Source: an uncultured Francisellaceae bacterium (GTDB lineage Bacteria > Pseudomonadota > Gammaproteobacteria > UBA6186 > Azoamicaceae). Taken from it: a stretch of 64,000 bases of DNA. Shown piece after piece: positions 20,879 to 30,214 of this stretch. Under the pieces are notes generated by a model, which was not told the origin of the DNA, made no database searches, and saw nothing but the letters and a program-made list of their open reading frames with translations. Location of the stretch: positions 1-64,000 of the forward strand of contig CAMFJH010000007.1 of NCBI GenBank assembly GCA_945956915.1. Reading direction: 5' to 3'. Each line of letters begins with the position of its first letter. Within the stretch, counting starts at the first letter, position 1. A program made the translations under genes and the position numbers.

Positions 20879-22195
20879 ATGGGTTTACTGACGTTAGGCA
20901 TTCACTATCAATTTACACCTATTACCATACGCGAGCAGTTTGCCTTTGTAGGCGAAGCAGCTTGTGTGGTAGGTCGCGACTTGATAAAAGAAGGTTTAAT
21001 TTCAGAATCACTCATTTTATGTACTTGTCATAGAACAGAGCTGGTCTGTTTCCTTCCAGAAGCCATCACCCAAGATAAGAAAATGGCCATTATTGAGCGC
21101 TTAATACAACATAGCAGTATCAGTTATGAATTATTAAAACAGCATCTTTATAGCTATACCGATATTGCAGCTGTCAGGCATTTGATGCGTGTTGCCTGTG
21201 GTCTAGATTCTATGGTATTGGGTGAGGCCGAGATTTTAGGACAAATGAAACAAGCTTATGCTTTGGCTTTTGCCGGTGGTACCGTTGATAAAACTTTAAA
21301 TCGTTTGTTTCAGACTATTTTTACAGTGGCTAAAAGCGTGCGAACTAAAACGCGTATTGGTGCGAATCCGATTTCTATTGGCTTCGCAGCAGCTAAATGG
21401 ATAGTACAACAGATGCATGTTAATGTGCTTCCGGTACAAAACATGCGGGTATTATTGGTAGGCGCTGGTGAAATTATTCGCTTAACCGCATTGCATTTGC
21501 AAAAATTAGGTATTCAACATTGGAAAATAGCCAATCGGAGCATTGAATCTGCACAAGTTTTGGCCAAGCGCTTAGGCGCAGAGCTTATTGCTTGGGAACT
21601 GTTATCTAAAACCCTATTGGAAACTGACATTATTATCACGGGTACGGGCAGTGCATTACCTGTTTTAAAAAAATCCTGCTTTGAAAATGCATTGGCTTAT
21701 AGAAATATAAGCCTTGAAAATAAAAAGCATACAATCTTAATTTTAGATTTGGCAGTGCCACGAGATATTGAACCCAGTGTCAGGGCTTTAGAAGGTGTTG
21801 CTTTGTATACCGTTGATGATTTACAAGGTATTATCGAACAAAATTTACAGGCTCGAAAAGAAGAAGCTTTGTCCGCGGAAAATATAATAGAGACCGAAGC
21901 AAAAGCTTTTATGGAGAACTTAAAAGCGGTAGAAACAACTGAATTAATTCGCAACTTGAAAGATAAAGTGGAACACTCCCGAGATCAAGCCTTATCTGAG
22001 GCACTTCGAAAATTGCAAGCAGGCCAATCACCAGAAGAAGTGCTGCAACGTTTAGCCTGTACCTTAACCAATCAATGGTTGCATGGGCCCATTCAAAGAT
22101 TAAGACAAGCCGGCAAAGAGGAAGATAAAAGTGGCTTGCAATTCGGTGCTGAATTATTTGGTTTGACAGAATTAGTTGAGAGTAGAACATCATGA
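20879..22195 (+). CDS. hemA: Glutamyl-tRNA reductase
   Basis: A 438-residue HemA, which reduces glutamyl-tRNA to glutamate-1-semialdehyde, the first step of tetrapyrrole synthesis. The catalytic Cys50 lies in [11 protein letters not shown]; the usual TCNRTE reads TCHRTE here. [20 protein letters not shown] and the NADPH-binding region [12 protein letters not shown] follow, as does [12 protein letters not shown]. It overlaps prfA by four bases (ATGA), a common gammaproteobacterial arrangement implying translational coupling. Confidence 0.96.
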   Translation: MGLLTLGIHYQFTPITIREQFAFVGEAACVVGRDLIKEGLISESLILCTCHRTELVCFLPEAITQDKKMAIIERLIQHSSISYELLKQHLYSYTDIAAVRHLMRVACGLDSMVLGEAEILGQMKQAYALAFAGGTVDKTLNRLFQTIFTVAKSVRTKTRIGANPISIGFAAAKWIVQQMHVNVLPVQNMRVLLVGAGEIIRLTALHLQKLGIQHWKIANRSIESAQVLAKRLGAELIAWELLSKTLLETDIIITGTGSALPVLKKSCFENALAYRNISLENKKHTILILDLAVPRDIEPSVRALEGVALYTVDDLQGIIEQNLQARKEEALSAENIIETEAKAFMENLKAVETTELIRNLKDKVEHSRDQALSEALRKLQAGQSPEEVLQRLACTLTNQWLHGPIQRLRQAGKEEDKSGLQFGAELFGLTELVESRTS

Positions 22196-23283
22196 AAGCC
22201 TCGATTTTTACAAAATTACAAGTATTAGTAGAAAGACATGAAGAATTAAGTGGCTTCTTAAGTGATCCGGCCACAATCCGGGATCAAACACGTTTTAGAG
22301 CTTACTCCAAAGAGTATGCAGATTTAGAAATAATGGTTAAAACTTTTAAAGCCTATCAAGAGGCTATAGCCGCTATACAGTATTCAGAACAGATTTTAAA
22401 AGATCCGGATCCTGAGATGCGATTATTAGCAGAAGAAGAATGGAAAGAAGCAAAATCAGCGGTAGAAAGATTAGAAAATGAATTAAGTATATTATTATTA
22501 CCTAAGGATCCACATGACCTGCGTAATATATTTTTAGAGGTTCGAGCAGGAACTGGAGGCGATGAGGCTGCACTTTTTGCCGGCAGTTTATTTCGAATGT
22601 ATACCCGATATGCAGAACGACAAGGGTGGCAAGTCGAAATTGTGACTGAGAATCCAGGGGAATATGGCGGTTACAAAGAAATTGTTATACGTATTATGGG
22701 CCAAGAGGTATTTGGAAAATTAAAATTTGAATCCGGTGCCCATCGAGTTCAGCGTGTTCCCCTCACAGAATCTTCGGGTCGTATCCATACATCAGCTTGT
22801 ACAGTGGCTGTATTGCCAGAAGTCGATGAAATTGATTCAGTAGAGATAAATGCTGATGATTTACGTATTGATACCTATAGGGCTTCAGGCGCTGGTGGAC
22901 AGCATGTAAACCGTACCGATTCTGCGGTTCGAATCACTCATATACCTACAGGTACTGTGGTTGAGTGTCAAGATGAGCGCTCGCAACACAAAAACAAAGC
23001 AAAAGCGATGGCTTTGCTGCAATCTAGGATATTAGCAGAACAGCAATCTAAGCAAAAAGCTGAAATATCTGAAAACCGTAGAAACTTAGTGGGTAGTGGC
23101 GATCGGTCCGAACGTATTAGGACTTATAATTTTCCTCAAGGTCGTATAACCGATCATCGCATTAATTTAACATTATATAGATTACCTGAAATTATGGAAG
23201 GTGATTTGGATGATGTTATTCAGCCTTTAATTCATGAGCATCAAGCTGATTTATTAGCAATGCTAAGTGAAGATGAAAAATAA
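22192..23283 (+). CDS. prfA: Peptide chain release factor 1
   Basis: A 363-residue class I release factor for UAA/UAG. The GGQ loop ([18 protein letters not shown] at 235-237) catalyses peptide release. The stop-codon recognition tripeptide, normally P-A-T or P-V-T in RF1, reads P-L-T at 190-192 within [34 protein letters not shown] near the C-terminus confirms the RF1/RF2 family, and the length and N-terminus fit RF1. It is coupled to hemA upstream and prmC downstream, so the modifying enzyme is made with its substrate. Confidence 0.97.
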   Translation: MKASIFTKLQVLVERHEELSGFLSDPATIRDQTRFRAYSKEYADLEIMVKTFKAYQEAIAAIQYSEQILKDPDPEMRLLAEEEWKEAKSAVERLENELSILLLPKDPHDLRNIFLEVRAGTGGDEAALFAGSLFRMYTRYAERQGWQVEIVTENPGEYGGYKEIVIRIMGQEVFGKLKFESGAHRVQRVPLTESSGRIHTSACTVAVLPEVDEIDSVEINADDLRIDTYRASGAGGQHVNRTDSAVRITHIPTGTVVECQDERSQHKNKAKAMALLQSRILAEQQSKQKAEISENRRNLVGSGDRSERIRTYNFPQGRITDHRINLTLYRLPEIMEGDLDDVIQPLIHEHQADLLAMLSEDEK

Positions 23284-24067
23284 TCTTCCGCTCGAAAAAT
23301 TTGAATTAGAATTATTGTGGTGTTTTGTCTTGGGTGTTTCACGAGAAAGCTTTAGGGCTTGGCCAGAACGTCAAATTACAGAAGAGCAAGTTATTCGATT
23401 TAATACTTTGGTTGAGCGTAGGGCAGCAGGCGAACCCATTGCTTATCTGTTGGGTGAAAAAGAATTTTGGTCTTTAACGCTAGATCTGAATACACATGTT
23501 CTTATCCCACGCCCCGAAACAGAATTATTAGTACAAACACTCTTAGACAAATTTCCAAATCAGCCTCTGCGTGTTTTAGATTTAGGAACCGGTAGTGGTG
23601 CAATCGCGCTTGCTTTGGCTTCTGAACGATCAGCTTGGCACTTGCTTGCGGTGGATCAATCGAGTGAGGCGCTATCAGTGGCTAAAGCCAATGCACAAAA
23701 ATTGAATATTCAAAATATTAGCTTTAGATCCAGTAATTGGTATGAAAGTGTTTTAGAACAAAATTTCGATATTATTGTCAGCAATCCGCCTTATATACCA
23801 ATAGGCGATCCGCATCTTTTAGAAGGGGATTGTCGTTTTGAACCCATGAGTGCTTTGGTTTCGGGTAAGGATGGTTTAGAAGATTTAAAAAAAATTATTA
23901 TGAATGCCCCTGATTATCTATCAGCAAAGGGGTGGCTTTTAGTAGAGCATGGTTATGATCAAAGTGCTGCAGTATTGAATTTATTTCATAAAAGAGGTTT
24001 CGAAAATTGTTATGCCCTCAAAGATTTGGCCTACCATGATCGTATAGTTGCGGGCCAATGGATTTGA
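23273..24067 (+). CDS. prmC: Release factor glutamine methyltransferase PrmC (HemK)
   Basis: A SAM-dependent methyltransferase that modifies the GGQ glutamine of release factors. The SAM-binding motif is [15 protein letters not shown], and the catalytic NPPY is in IVSNPPYIP. The N-terminal helical domain has the family segment [16 protein letters not shown] and [10 protein letters not shown]. The start overlaps the end of prfA: an in-frame GTG lies at 23267 and an ATG at 23273, the latter chosen as more usual. It is the last gene of hemA-prfA-prmC. Confidence 0.95.
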   Translation: MKNNLPLEKFELELLWCFVLGVSRESFRAWPERQITEEQVIRFNTLVERRAAGEPIAYLLGEKEFWSLTLDLNTHVLIPRPETELLVQTLLDKFPNQPLRVLDLGTGSGAIALALASERSAWHLLAVDQSSEALSVAKANAQKLNIQNISFRSSNWYESVLEQNFDIIVSNPPYIPIGDPHLLEGDCRFEPMSALVSGKDGLEDLKKIIMNAPDYLSAKGWLLVEHGYDQSAAVLNLFHKRGFENCYALKDLAYHDRIVAGQWI

Positions 24068-24261
24068 CGTTATTTTAAAACAGTTGTTTGCTGAAAGCTC
24101 TAAAGACCTATGTTGATGCTATAGATGAATTTTGCAATTAAATTAAATAATTATTAAAAAAACTTAACAATATTTTTTTTTACTGGTATAGTACATGGCA
24201 AGGGATTGGTGTATGATCCATTTTATGTTCCAAAATTAACGTGAATCGAGAGGAAAGAATT

Positions 24262-25065
24262 GTGAGTAAAATTGCAAAAAGTTTATTAGTCGCCGGAGCC
24301 ATGATCGGTGCTAGCACTGCCAACGCAATGGTGAACTTTGAAGAGATTTCACCTTACGCTGGTGCTGATTATGAATGGTCTCATATGAAAGGTGCTGGTT
24401 CTAGTCAAATAAGTTCGCTTGAACGTATCGAATCATTCAGTAGATATTATCCAAAATCCTATTCAGGGGCGAACATTTATCTAGGTGGTAGATGGTGTGA
24501 TTGGGGTATTGAAGTCGGGTACGATGTTACTGGTCGTAAAAATAAAAGACAAAGGGTTGTTGACAGCGGCAGCGAAGAGAATGCTGCCTCGGCTTTTCGG
24601 TTTTTTGCTACCCCAGCTTTTGGCAGTTTGGAAACAGGTGATACTTTTTCTGTGCGTGTAAAACAGACAGGTTGGCATGTAGATTTCAATGGTTATCTGC
24701 CTTTGTGCGATTGTTGGGAATTGATAGGGACTGTTGGTTTGGGTTGGGTAAAACCTAAGCTAAGCATCACAGGAACCCATCTTGCAGCCAATGTGAATAC
24801 ACTGACAGAGTCTTTAAATGTTTCTACCAAATATAGAGGTATGTTTCGTTTAGGTGCGGGTGCTCAATATATGGTTACAGAATGTATTGGTTTTAGAGGT
24901 CTGATTCGTTGGAAGAATACCGATAAGTTGCGTGTGAATCTTCGCAATGCGGTGCCTGTGTCTACAAGACCCGCGGGAAGCAATACTGCAAGGTTTACAC
25001 ACCTGAGCTTTAGGCCATTTAAAGATACTTTCTCTGTGGCTATAGGTGCATTTGTTAAATTCTAA
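24262..25065 (+). CDS. Outer-membrane beta-barrel protein, array member 1
   Basis: First of six tandem paralogues. The frame is open from a GTG at 24241, but the Shine-Dalgarno GAGGAAAG at about 24249-24256 points to the GTG at 24262. That start gives a signal peptide MSKIAKSLLVAGAMIGASTANA, nearly identical to the next paralogue's. The mature part has the array's signatures: a YAGADYEWSHM start, SYSGANIYLGGRWCDWGIEVGYD, then GWHVDFNGYLPLCDCWELIG, YRGMFRLGAGAQYMVTECIG, FRGLIRWKN, and a terminal strand ending in a Phe-type beta-signal (VAIGAFVKF). Alternating hydrophobic strands and a C-terminal Phe fit a small outer-membrane barrel. Function unknown; a surface antigen or porin-like role is possible. 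Confidence 0.85.
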   Translation: MSKIAKSLLVAGAMIGASTANAMVNFEEISPYAGADYEWSHMKGAGSSQISSLERIESFSRYYPKSYSGANIYLGGRWCDWGIEVGYDVTGRKNKRQRVVDSGSEENAASAFRFFATPAFGSLETGDTFSVRVKQTGWHVDFNGYLPLCDCWELIGTVGLGWVKPKLSITGTHLAANVNTLTESLNVSTKYRGMFRLGAGAQYMVTECIGFRGLIRWKNTDKLRVNLRNAVPVSTRPAGSNTARFTHLSFRPFKDTFSVAIGAFVKF

Positions 25066-25081
25066 TTGGAATTTAACAAGA

Positions 25082-25125
25082 GCCCGAACTGTTAACAGTT
25101 CGGGCCTATCTCTTTAAGTTTTGTG
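25082..25125 (+). terminator. Terminator after OMP array member 1
   Basis: A perfect 24-base palindrome (25082-25105, arms GCCCGAACTGTT/AACAGTTCGGGC) follows the stop by 17 bases and is followed by a moderately T-rich tail (CTCTTTAAGTTTT). It separates member 1 from the rest of the array. Confidence 0.7.
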
Positions 25126-25223
25126 AACCTATCACAAACAGGTATTTGTTTATTTGGTTTTTATCTCAATCGAGCATACAAACTGTATACAAATTGAGAA
25201 ATAAAGTAAGCATTTCTTTAGTA

Positions 25224-25254
25224 TTGACTTGATAAGAGTTAGAAAGGGTACTAA
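25224..25254 (+). promoter_or_regulatory. Possible sigma-70 promoter of OMP array member 2
   Basis: TTGACT at 25224-25229 and TACTAA at 25249-25254 with 19 bases between them. The spacing is long and the -10 imperfect, but it lies in the 260-base gap after the terminator and before member 2. Confidence 0.3.
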
Positions 25255-25362
25255 AGTTTTAATTAGGACTGTCCGAAAACACAAGTGTTAGTAAAGTGCA
25301 TGCTCGTAGTCCTAGGGAATGCGTGAGTTTTACGATTAACGTTAATTAAGAGGAAATTAAAA

Positions 25363-26094
25363 ATGAAATATATAGCAAAAAGTTTAGTAGTAGCAAGCGC
25401 CTTGATTGGTGCAAGCACTGCAAGTGCTATGGGTTGTTTTGACTTTGGTTGTACATCGCCTTATTTTGGTGCTGAATATGAATGGACACGTTCAAATACG
25501 CATCACAGACATAATGACTTTTTCGAAAATAGAAACCATAGTCTTGCGAAATCTTATAATGGCGGTAATATTTTCTTAGGTGCTAGATGGTGTGATTTTG
25601 CTCTTGAAGCAGGATATGACTTTACTGGCAGAAAAACGCATTCAGCTAGGGGTTTAAATAATACGACTACAGTTACAACAGCTGCAGGAACATTTACTGG
25701 AACACCTTTCGTAAGAGTGAAAAATAGATTCGATGGTTGGCATTTAGATTTAAATGGTTATATGCCTGTGTGTGATTGCCTTGAATTAATTGGTTCACTT
25801 GGTTATGGCTGGACGAGAGCAAAATTCAACGTGAATTATGCTTTAGTAGATACTGCTGGAACAGTTCTTGTAAGGGCAAACGATGTATCACATCACAGCA
25901 ATTATAAGGGTGTTTTCCGTCTAGGTGTGGGTGCTCAATATATGGTGACTGAATGTGTAGGTCTTCGTACCATGGTACGTTGGAAGAACATCAATCACAA
26001 CAATAGAGCTCGTTCAAACTCCTTTGCTTTTAACGGAACAACAAGAGCTAGAGATGCTGTTTCTGTATCAGCAGGTGCGTTTGTTAAATTCTAA
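25363..26094 (+). CDS. Outer-membrane beta-barrel protein, array member 2
   Basis: A 243-residue paralogue with signal peptide MKYIAKSLVVASALIGASTASA. The mature protein begins YFGAEYEWTRSN and continues SYNGGNIFLGARWCDFALEAGYDFTGRK, GWHLDLNGYMPVCDCLELIGSLGYGW, YKGVFRLGVGAQYMVTECVGLR, TMVRWKN, and a terminal SAGAFVKF. It keeps the CDC cysteine pair of members 1 and 3. A strong Shine-Dalgarno (AAGAGGAAAT) precedes the ATG. It has its own terminator at 26126, so it is probably expressed as a single gene. Confidence 0.86.
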   Translation: MKYIAKSLVVASALIGASTASAMGCFDFGCTSPYFGAEYEWTRSNTHHRHNDFFENRNHSLAKSYNGGNIFLGARWCDFALEAGYDFTGRKTHSARGLNNTTTVTTAAGTFTGTPFVRVKNRFDGWHLDLNGYMPVCDCLELIGSLGYGWTRAKFNVNYALVDTAGTVLVRANDVSHHSNYKGVFRLGVGAQYMVTECVGLRTMVRWKNINHNNRARSNSFAFNGTTRARDAVSVSAGAFVKF

Positions 26095-26125
26095 TAGAAT
26101 TTGATAATCTTCTCCTAGTCATTGA

Positions 26126-26155
26126 ACCCGATCTGCCTGCAGATCGGGTTTTTTT
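26126..26155 (+). terminator. Terminator after OMP array member 2
   Basis: ACCCGATCTG and CAGATCGGGT form a ten-pair stem with a four-base loop, followed by a run of T. A textbook rho-independent terminator about 30 bases after the stop. Confidence 0.9.
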
Positions 26156-26230
26156 ATGAAATATTTGACAAATAGGCAATGATCTCTTATAGGTTTTTAA
26201 TGGAATATGGCTAATAAGAGGGAATGGACT

Positions 26231-27037
26231 GTGAAAGTTATTAAACTTACCCTAAGTTTACTCATTGGGGCTGCATTTGCAAATTTGGCACAAGCAGAGG
26301 TCTTAGATAATGTTGATTTTTATTTAGGCACTGAGTATGAATGGACAAATTTAAGGGTAAAACAAAATGGTCGTCACATCTTAGGAAAATCTTATCCAGG
26401 TGCTAATTTTTTTCTGGGAGTAAGGTGGCTTAACCTTGCTTTAGAAGGTGGATACAACCTTAGTATGGAAAGACGCAAAAGCCATAAGTTTGATAGTATC
26501 AGTTTTGGACGTTTAAGCGAGCTCGTAGGCAATACGAATGCCATAAGCTTTTTAGCTCAAGGTGGATCTTTATTTCAATCTCTGAAATTGTCGACGCATA
26601 GCCAACTGGATGGTTGGCATTTAGATTTAAATGGCTATATTCCCTTATGTGATTGTTGGGAAATGTTAGGCTCTTGTGGTTATGGCTGGATGAAATTACA
26701 CATGGGCCAAAAAATTACTTTGAGTGGCAATGGTCCAGTGACTTTGCCGGCCGGCACAGGTTCTATTCAACTACCCGGATTTTTGACACGATCAAACGGT
26801 GATATATATGCAAAATTTTCAACAAAAAGTAACTACCATGGTGTATTTCGTGTAGGAGGAGGGTTTCAATATGTACTCTCAGATTGTATTGGTTTTAGAG
26901 GTTTAGTACGCTGGAAAAATTTAAAGCGCTTAAAAGCTGTGGTTTCTCAAGGAGGAGATGTTAATCTAACAAGTTACACTACAAAATTAAAAGATGCATT
27001 GTGTGTTAATATAGGGGCTTATTTATTTTTCTATTGA
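26231..27037 (+). CDS. Outer-membrane beta-barrel protein, array member 3
   Basis: A paralogue of about 268 residues. The frame opens at an ATG at 26207, but AAGAGGGA (26216-26223) favours the GTG at 26231, which gives a compact signal peptide (VKVIKLTLSLLIGAAFANLAQA). Shared blocks: YLGTEYEWTNL, SYPGANFFLGVRWLNLALEGGYN, GWHLDLNGYIPLCDCWEMLGSCGYGW, YHGVFRVGGGFQYVLSDCIGFRGLVRWKN. It ends in IGAYLFFY rather than a plain Phe. It begins the run of closely spaced members 3-6, probably one transcript. Confidence 0.83.
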   Translation: MKVIKLTLSLLIGAAFANLAQAEVLDNVDFYLGTEYEWTNLRVKQNGRHILGKSYPGANFFLGVRWLNLALEGGYNLSMERRKSHKFDSISFGRLSELVGNTNAISFLAQGGSLFQSLKLSTHSQLDGWHLDLNGYIPLCDCWEMLGSCGYGWMKLHMGQKITLSGNGPVTLPAGTGSIQLPGFLTRSNGDIYAKFSTKSNYHGVFRVGGGFQYVLSDCIGFRGLVRWKNLKRLKAVVSQGGDVNLTSYTTKLKDALCVNIGAYLFFY

Positions 27038-27125
27038 TTGAAGTTGACGTGCATGCCTATATCCCTTAGATTGTAATAAAGGGAAAAGAGATGACAAAAG
27101 GGAATCTAAGAATGGAATCAAATGA

Positions 27126-27851
27126 ATGAAGAAATATCTTAAAAATTTAGTGATTCTAATGGCAAGTGTTGCATCAACCGCAACGCATGCCAGTGTTACC
27201 ACAGTCTATACCGAGAGTGTTGTTCCTTTTGTAGGTGCAGACTTTGAATATTCCATCATTAAACCCAATGATGATTGGCGTAATTTATCTTCTAGAGAAT
27301 TTCCAGGCGGTAATGGTTTTGTAGGGGTGCGCTTATCAGAATACATTGGTTTTGAACTGGGATATGAATTTACTGGAAAAAAAGAAAAGACACATCAATT
27401 TATAGCAGGCGAAACTTTTTTTAATTTTACCAGCCCACTATTGGTAGGTACGACCGTGCATTCTAAAATGAGTTTTAATGGATGGCATTTGGATTTATTG
27501 GGTTTTGTGCCTTTAGATCACTGTATTGATTTACTCTTAAGTGTTGGTTACAGTGCAACCAGAGCCAAATTGCAATTTGATGTAGGCGCTTTGGGTAATC
27601 CTATCGTGATAAATGCTTTTCCTTCATTGAGTTCAAGAGGCAGAACCTTCTTAAGATTAGGGGCAGGTATACAATGGATGATTACCGATATGACAGGTGT
27701 ACGTGCTTTACTCCGATGGAAAAATACAAATCGCCTTAACTTAAGAAGCACACCAGCTATTGATTTTTTAGTGGCAAATTATGGTGTATCAAGGACTATG
27801 TATAAAGATGCATTAACAGCTGCTGTAGGCGTATTTTTTAGGTTTTACTAA
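27126..27851 (+). CDS. Outer-membrane beta-barrel protein, array member 4
   Basis: A 241-residue paralogue with a signal peptide ending in the THA-S region near residue 22. Shared blocks are VGADFEYSI, EFPGGNGFVGVRLSEYIGFELGYEFTGKK, GWHLDLLGFVPLDHCIDLLLSVGYSATRAK, LRLGAGIQWMITDMTGVRALLRWKN and a terminal VGVFFRFY. The CDC cysteine pair of members 1-3 is reduced to one Cys (LDHC). It lies 88 bases after member 3 and 32 before member 5. Confidence 0.84.
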   Translation: MKKYLKNLVILMASVASTATHASVTTVYTESVVPFVGADFEYSIIKPNDDWRNLSSREFPGGNGFVGVRLSEYIGFELGYEFTGKKEKTHQFIAGETFFNFTSPLLVGTTVHSKMSFNGWHLDLLGFVPLDHCIDLLLSVGYSATRAKLQFDVGALGNPIVINAFPSLSSRGRTFLRLGAGIQWMITDMTGVRALLRWKNTNRLNLRSTPAIDFLVANYGVSRTMYKDALTAAVGVFFRFY

Positions 27852-27883
27852 AGGGACTAGTACTCGTAAGGATAACAAAGCAT

Positions 27884-28507
27884 ATGAAAAAGTGTTGGCT
27901 AAAGTTCTGCCTCCTAAGCTGCTTATCTATAGCTAAGCCAGTTTATGCTGAACTACTGGAAAATGATTTATTTCCTTATACGGGTATCGATTTAGAATGG
28001 GCTTTTATGAGAGGGCATCATGAGTGGGGTAAATTAGTGCCTAAGTCTTATGCCGGTTCTAATGTTTATGCAGGTGTGCGTTTATTTGATGTGGCTATTG
28101 AATTTGGTTATGATTTTACTTTTAAACAACATCATCGTTCTGAATTTCTTAAAACAAGGGTTAGAACGGACAGTTGGCATGCAGATTTAAATGGCTTTTT
28201 ACCTATTTGTTTGGGCATAGAAGCCTTAGGTTCTATAGGATTAGGGCGGGCTAAAACCACTATCAGCGCACACGTACCTACGGCATCGCAAAATACACAT
28301 CAGATTTCGCCTTTCAATGGTCAGAGGAAAGGCATTTTAAGAGCAGGTATTGGTATACAATACATGTTTGAAAATTGTATTGGCATGAGAGCACTCATAC
28401 GCTGGAAAAATACAGAGAAATATCGATTGCGCCAAGCTCAAGGTTTTAGCAAAAGACCCTGTAAAGATACGGCAGCTTTGAGCTTAGGTATTTTTACGTA
28501 TTTTTAA
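27884..28507 (+). CDS. Outer-membrane beta-barrel protein, array member 5
   Basis: The shortest paralogue, at 207 residues, with a signal peptide of about 22 residues (MKKCWLKFCLLSCLSIAKPVYA). It keeps YTGIDLEWAFM, SYAGSNVYAGVRLFDVAIEFGYDFTF, SWHADLNGFLPICLGIEALGSIGLG, ILRAGIGIQYMFENCIGMRALIRWKN and a terminal LGIFTYF. Extracellular-loop regions are shorter than in the other members, and the CDC pair is a single Cys. It is probably co-transcribed with members 3, 4 and 6. Confidence 0.84.
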   Translation: MKKCWLKFCLLSCLSIAKPVYAELLENDLFPYTGIDLEWAFMRGHHEWGKLVPKSYAGSNVYAGVRLFDVAIEFGYDFTFKQHHRSEFLKTRVRTDSWHADLNGFLPICLGIEALGSIGLGRAKTTISAHVPTASQNTHQISPFNGQRKGILRAGIGIQYMFENCIGMRALIRWKNTEKYRLRQAQGFSKRPCKDTAALSLGIFTYF

Positions 28508-28537
28508 TTTTTCAACAGAGCAAACAAGGACATAAAC

Positions 28538-29395
28538 ATGGAAAAAAAGGCAAACAAACAAATGGCACAGTTTTTAAAAACCTTAGTCATTAGCAGTGTT
28601 ATGCTGGCTAGCAACTTAGCAATAGCAGAGGCCCCTTGTGAGCCTTTTCGTTGTAAAACCAATCCATGTGACGTAGAACCCGAATGTCCGATGCGTTATA
28701 CTTTTCACGAGCCCTGCTGTGAATGTTTATGGACAGATTGGACAGCTTTTGCAGGTGTTGATTATGAATGGAATTTTATTAGTAAAACAGGTCCTTGGAA
28801 GCATCTATTGCCAAGTTCACAATCGGGTGTAAATATGTTTGTAGGCGGTCGTGTACTTCAGTATTTTGGTGCAGAATTGGGTTATGATGCCTTGATTAAA
28901 CGTTCAGAAACACGTACCTACCAGGCAGGAAGTAGAATTTTTGATACCATTATCACTCCAGCAACAGCAGGAGCGATACGCCACAGAGCCGGTGTTTTTG
29001 GCTGGCATATTGATCTAAAAGGTTATTTTCCTTTAAATGAGTATTGTGTTTTGCCTAGTTGTTTAGGGGGATGTTTAGATTTGGTGGGCACTATCGGTTA
29101 TGGGCAGGCAAAACCAAAAGTTCATTTTTTGAGTGATGCGCCTTTATTTATCAACCGACCGCAAGTGACTTTACATGGCAGAAGACAATCGGTATGGCGT
29201 TTGGGTGCAGGTGCTGAATTAATGTTTAATAATCTAGTCGGTATAAGAGGCATGCTGCGTTGGAAAAATTTTTCGAATTTCCGTGTAAAAAATCACCCAG
29301 ATGTTCGTAGATTTATTTCCTTACCGCTTGGGAATAACCATAAACCCTTTAAGCATACAATTTCATTTTCTTTAGGTTTATTTGTCACAAATTAA
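28538..29395 (+). CDS. Cysteine-rich outer-membrane beta-barrel protein, array member 6
   Basis: A 285-residue paralogue that differs from the others by a cysteine-rich insert directly after the signal peptide. Seven Cys lie between about residues 33 and 66 (segments PCEPFRCKTNPCDVEPEC and HEPCCECLW), and three more are in EYCVLPSCLGGC in the middle. The barrel blocks are conserved: FAGVDYEWNFI, SGVNMFVGGRVLQYFGAELGYD, GWHIDLKGYFPL, VWRLGAGAELMFNNLVGIRGMLRWKN. Such cysteine content in an envelope protein suggests disulfide cross-linking, as in chlamydial outer-membrane complexes; that is analogy, not homology. The start could be the ATG at 28538 or the in-frame ATG at 28562 (MAQFLKTL). Confidence 0.84.
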   Translation: MEKKANKQMAQFLKTLVISSVMLASNLAIAEAPCEPFRCKTNPCDVEPECPMRYTFHEPCCECLWTDWTAFAGVDYEWNFISKTGPWKHLLPSSQSGVNMFVGGRVLQYFGAELGYDALIKRSETRTYQAGSRIFDTIITPATAGAIRHRAGVFGWHIDLKGYFPLNEYCVLPSCLGGCLDLVGTIGYGQAKPKVHFLSDAPLFINRPQVTLHGRRQSVWRLGAGAELMFNNLVGIRGMLRWKNFSNFRVKNHPDVRRFISLPLGNNHKPFKHTISFSLGLFVTN

Positions 29396-29409
29396 AAATT
29401 TACATCATT

Positions 29410-29446
29410 AAGCCAGCTATTGATATAATCATCTTAGCTGGTTTTT
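29410..29446 (+). terminator. Terminator after the OMP array
   Basis: GCCAGCTA (29412-29419) and TAGCTGG (29435-29441) pair around a loop of about 15 bases, followed directly by five T. It ends the run of members 3-6. Confidence 0.7.
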
Positions 29447-29634
29447 AATGTCTTTTTGTTTTTAAGTGTTTTGTACGTCTATTATTACTACTGCGTTGGC
29501 GAGCGAGCTTTTTGGACGCATTAAATATTACAGTGTAAAAGATTTATTTCTTAACCTATTATCTTAAATTTTAGCTACACTGTCAAAGTAATTAGGGCAC
29601 AGCCTTAGTTACTTAATTGAATTTTACCTGAAAA

Positions 29635-30088
29635 TTATTTTAAATGGGCAGAAATGTTTTCAGAATTTGTTTCTAGAAAATGAATCATCTCTTGGGTGAT
29701 GCCTGCACGCTCGAAAGCTTTTCTAAAAATATCGATATACCAGCGCGAAACAGTCGCTTCATGGTGACCCGTTTGATGTGATTCATGAACCCCTCTTTGG
29801 CTAATCATGGAATTATCAGCTAATGTATAAATATTAAAGTCTGGTAAACAAATGGTTCTTCTTGAAGATCCCGTTTCTTTGTCTACAGAGCCGCCACATT
29901 TTCTAATTAACCTCTTAAGTTCTGCCCATTTAATTTGATAGTGGGGTAATAGTATTTATTTTATCGAAAAGACTTTTAGTTGAGTTTTCATGCGTAGGAT
30001 TACTTAAGACAATGGGTTCTATTGGTGGAGTTATGCATTCTTCTTCTAGCCTATTTAGATCTTTTCGAAGTTCGAATAAATTATACAT
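29635..30088 (-). pseudogene. Frameshifted small gene of unknown family
   Basis: Two overlapping minus-strand frames together make one protein of about 150 residues. The first runs from the ATG at 30088 (MYNLFELRKDLNRLEEE) to a stop at 29930-29932. The second is open from near 29947 to 29637 and reads YQIKWAELKRLIRKCGG, then RRTICLPDFNIYTLADNS and SRWYIDIFRKAFERAGI. They join in register near a run of four C (29943-29946, on the minus strand) if one base is added or removed. The second part has no start codon of its own before ATG at 29806. So this is most likely a recently broken gene; a sequencing error at the C run would give the same picture. Family not recognised. It occupies most of the 820-base gap between the OMP array and the recombinase. 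Confidence 0.6.
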
Positions 30089-30214
30089 GGTATTTTCCTA
30101 TAAATTTATAATTAATTTATTTAACATAATTACTAATGTTTTGAACGATTTTATCATATTAAAGTTTAAATAAGAACTGAATTTATAATCAGTCTTTAAT
30201 TTCTTGTGTATATG

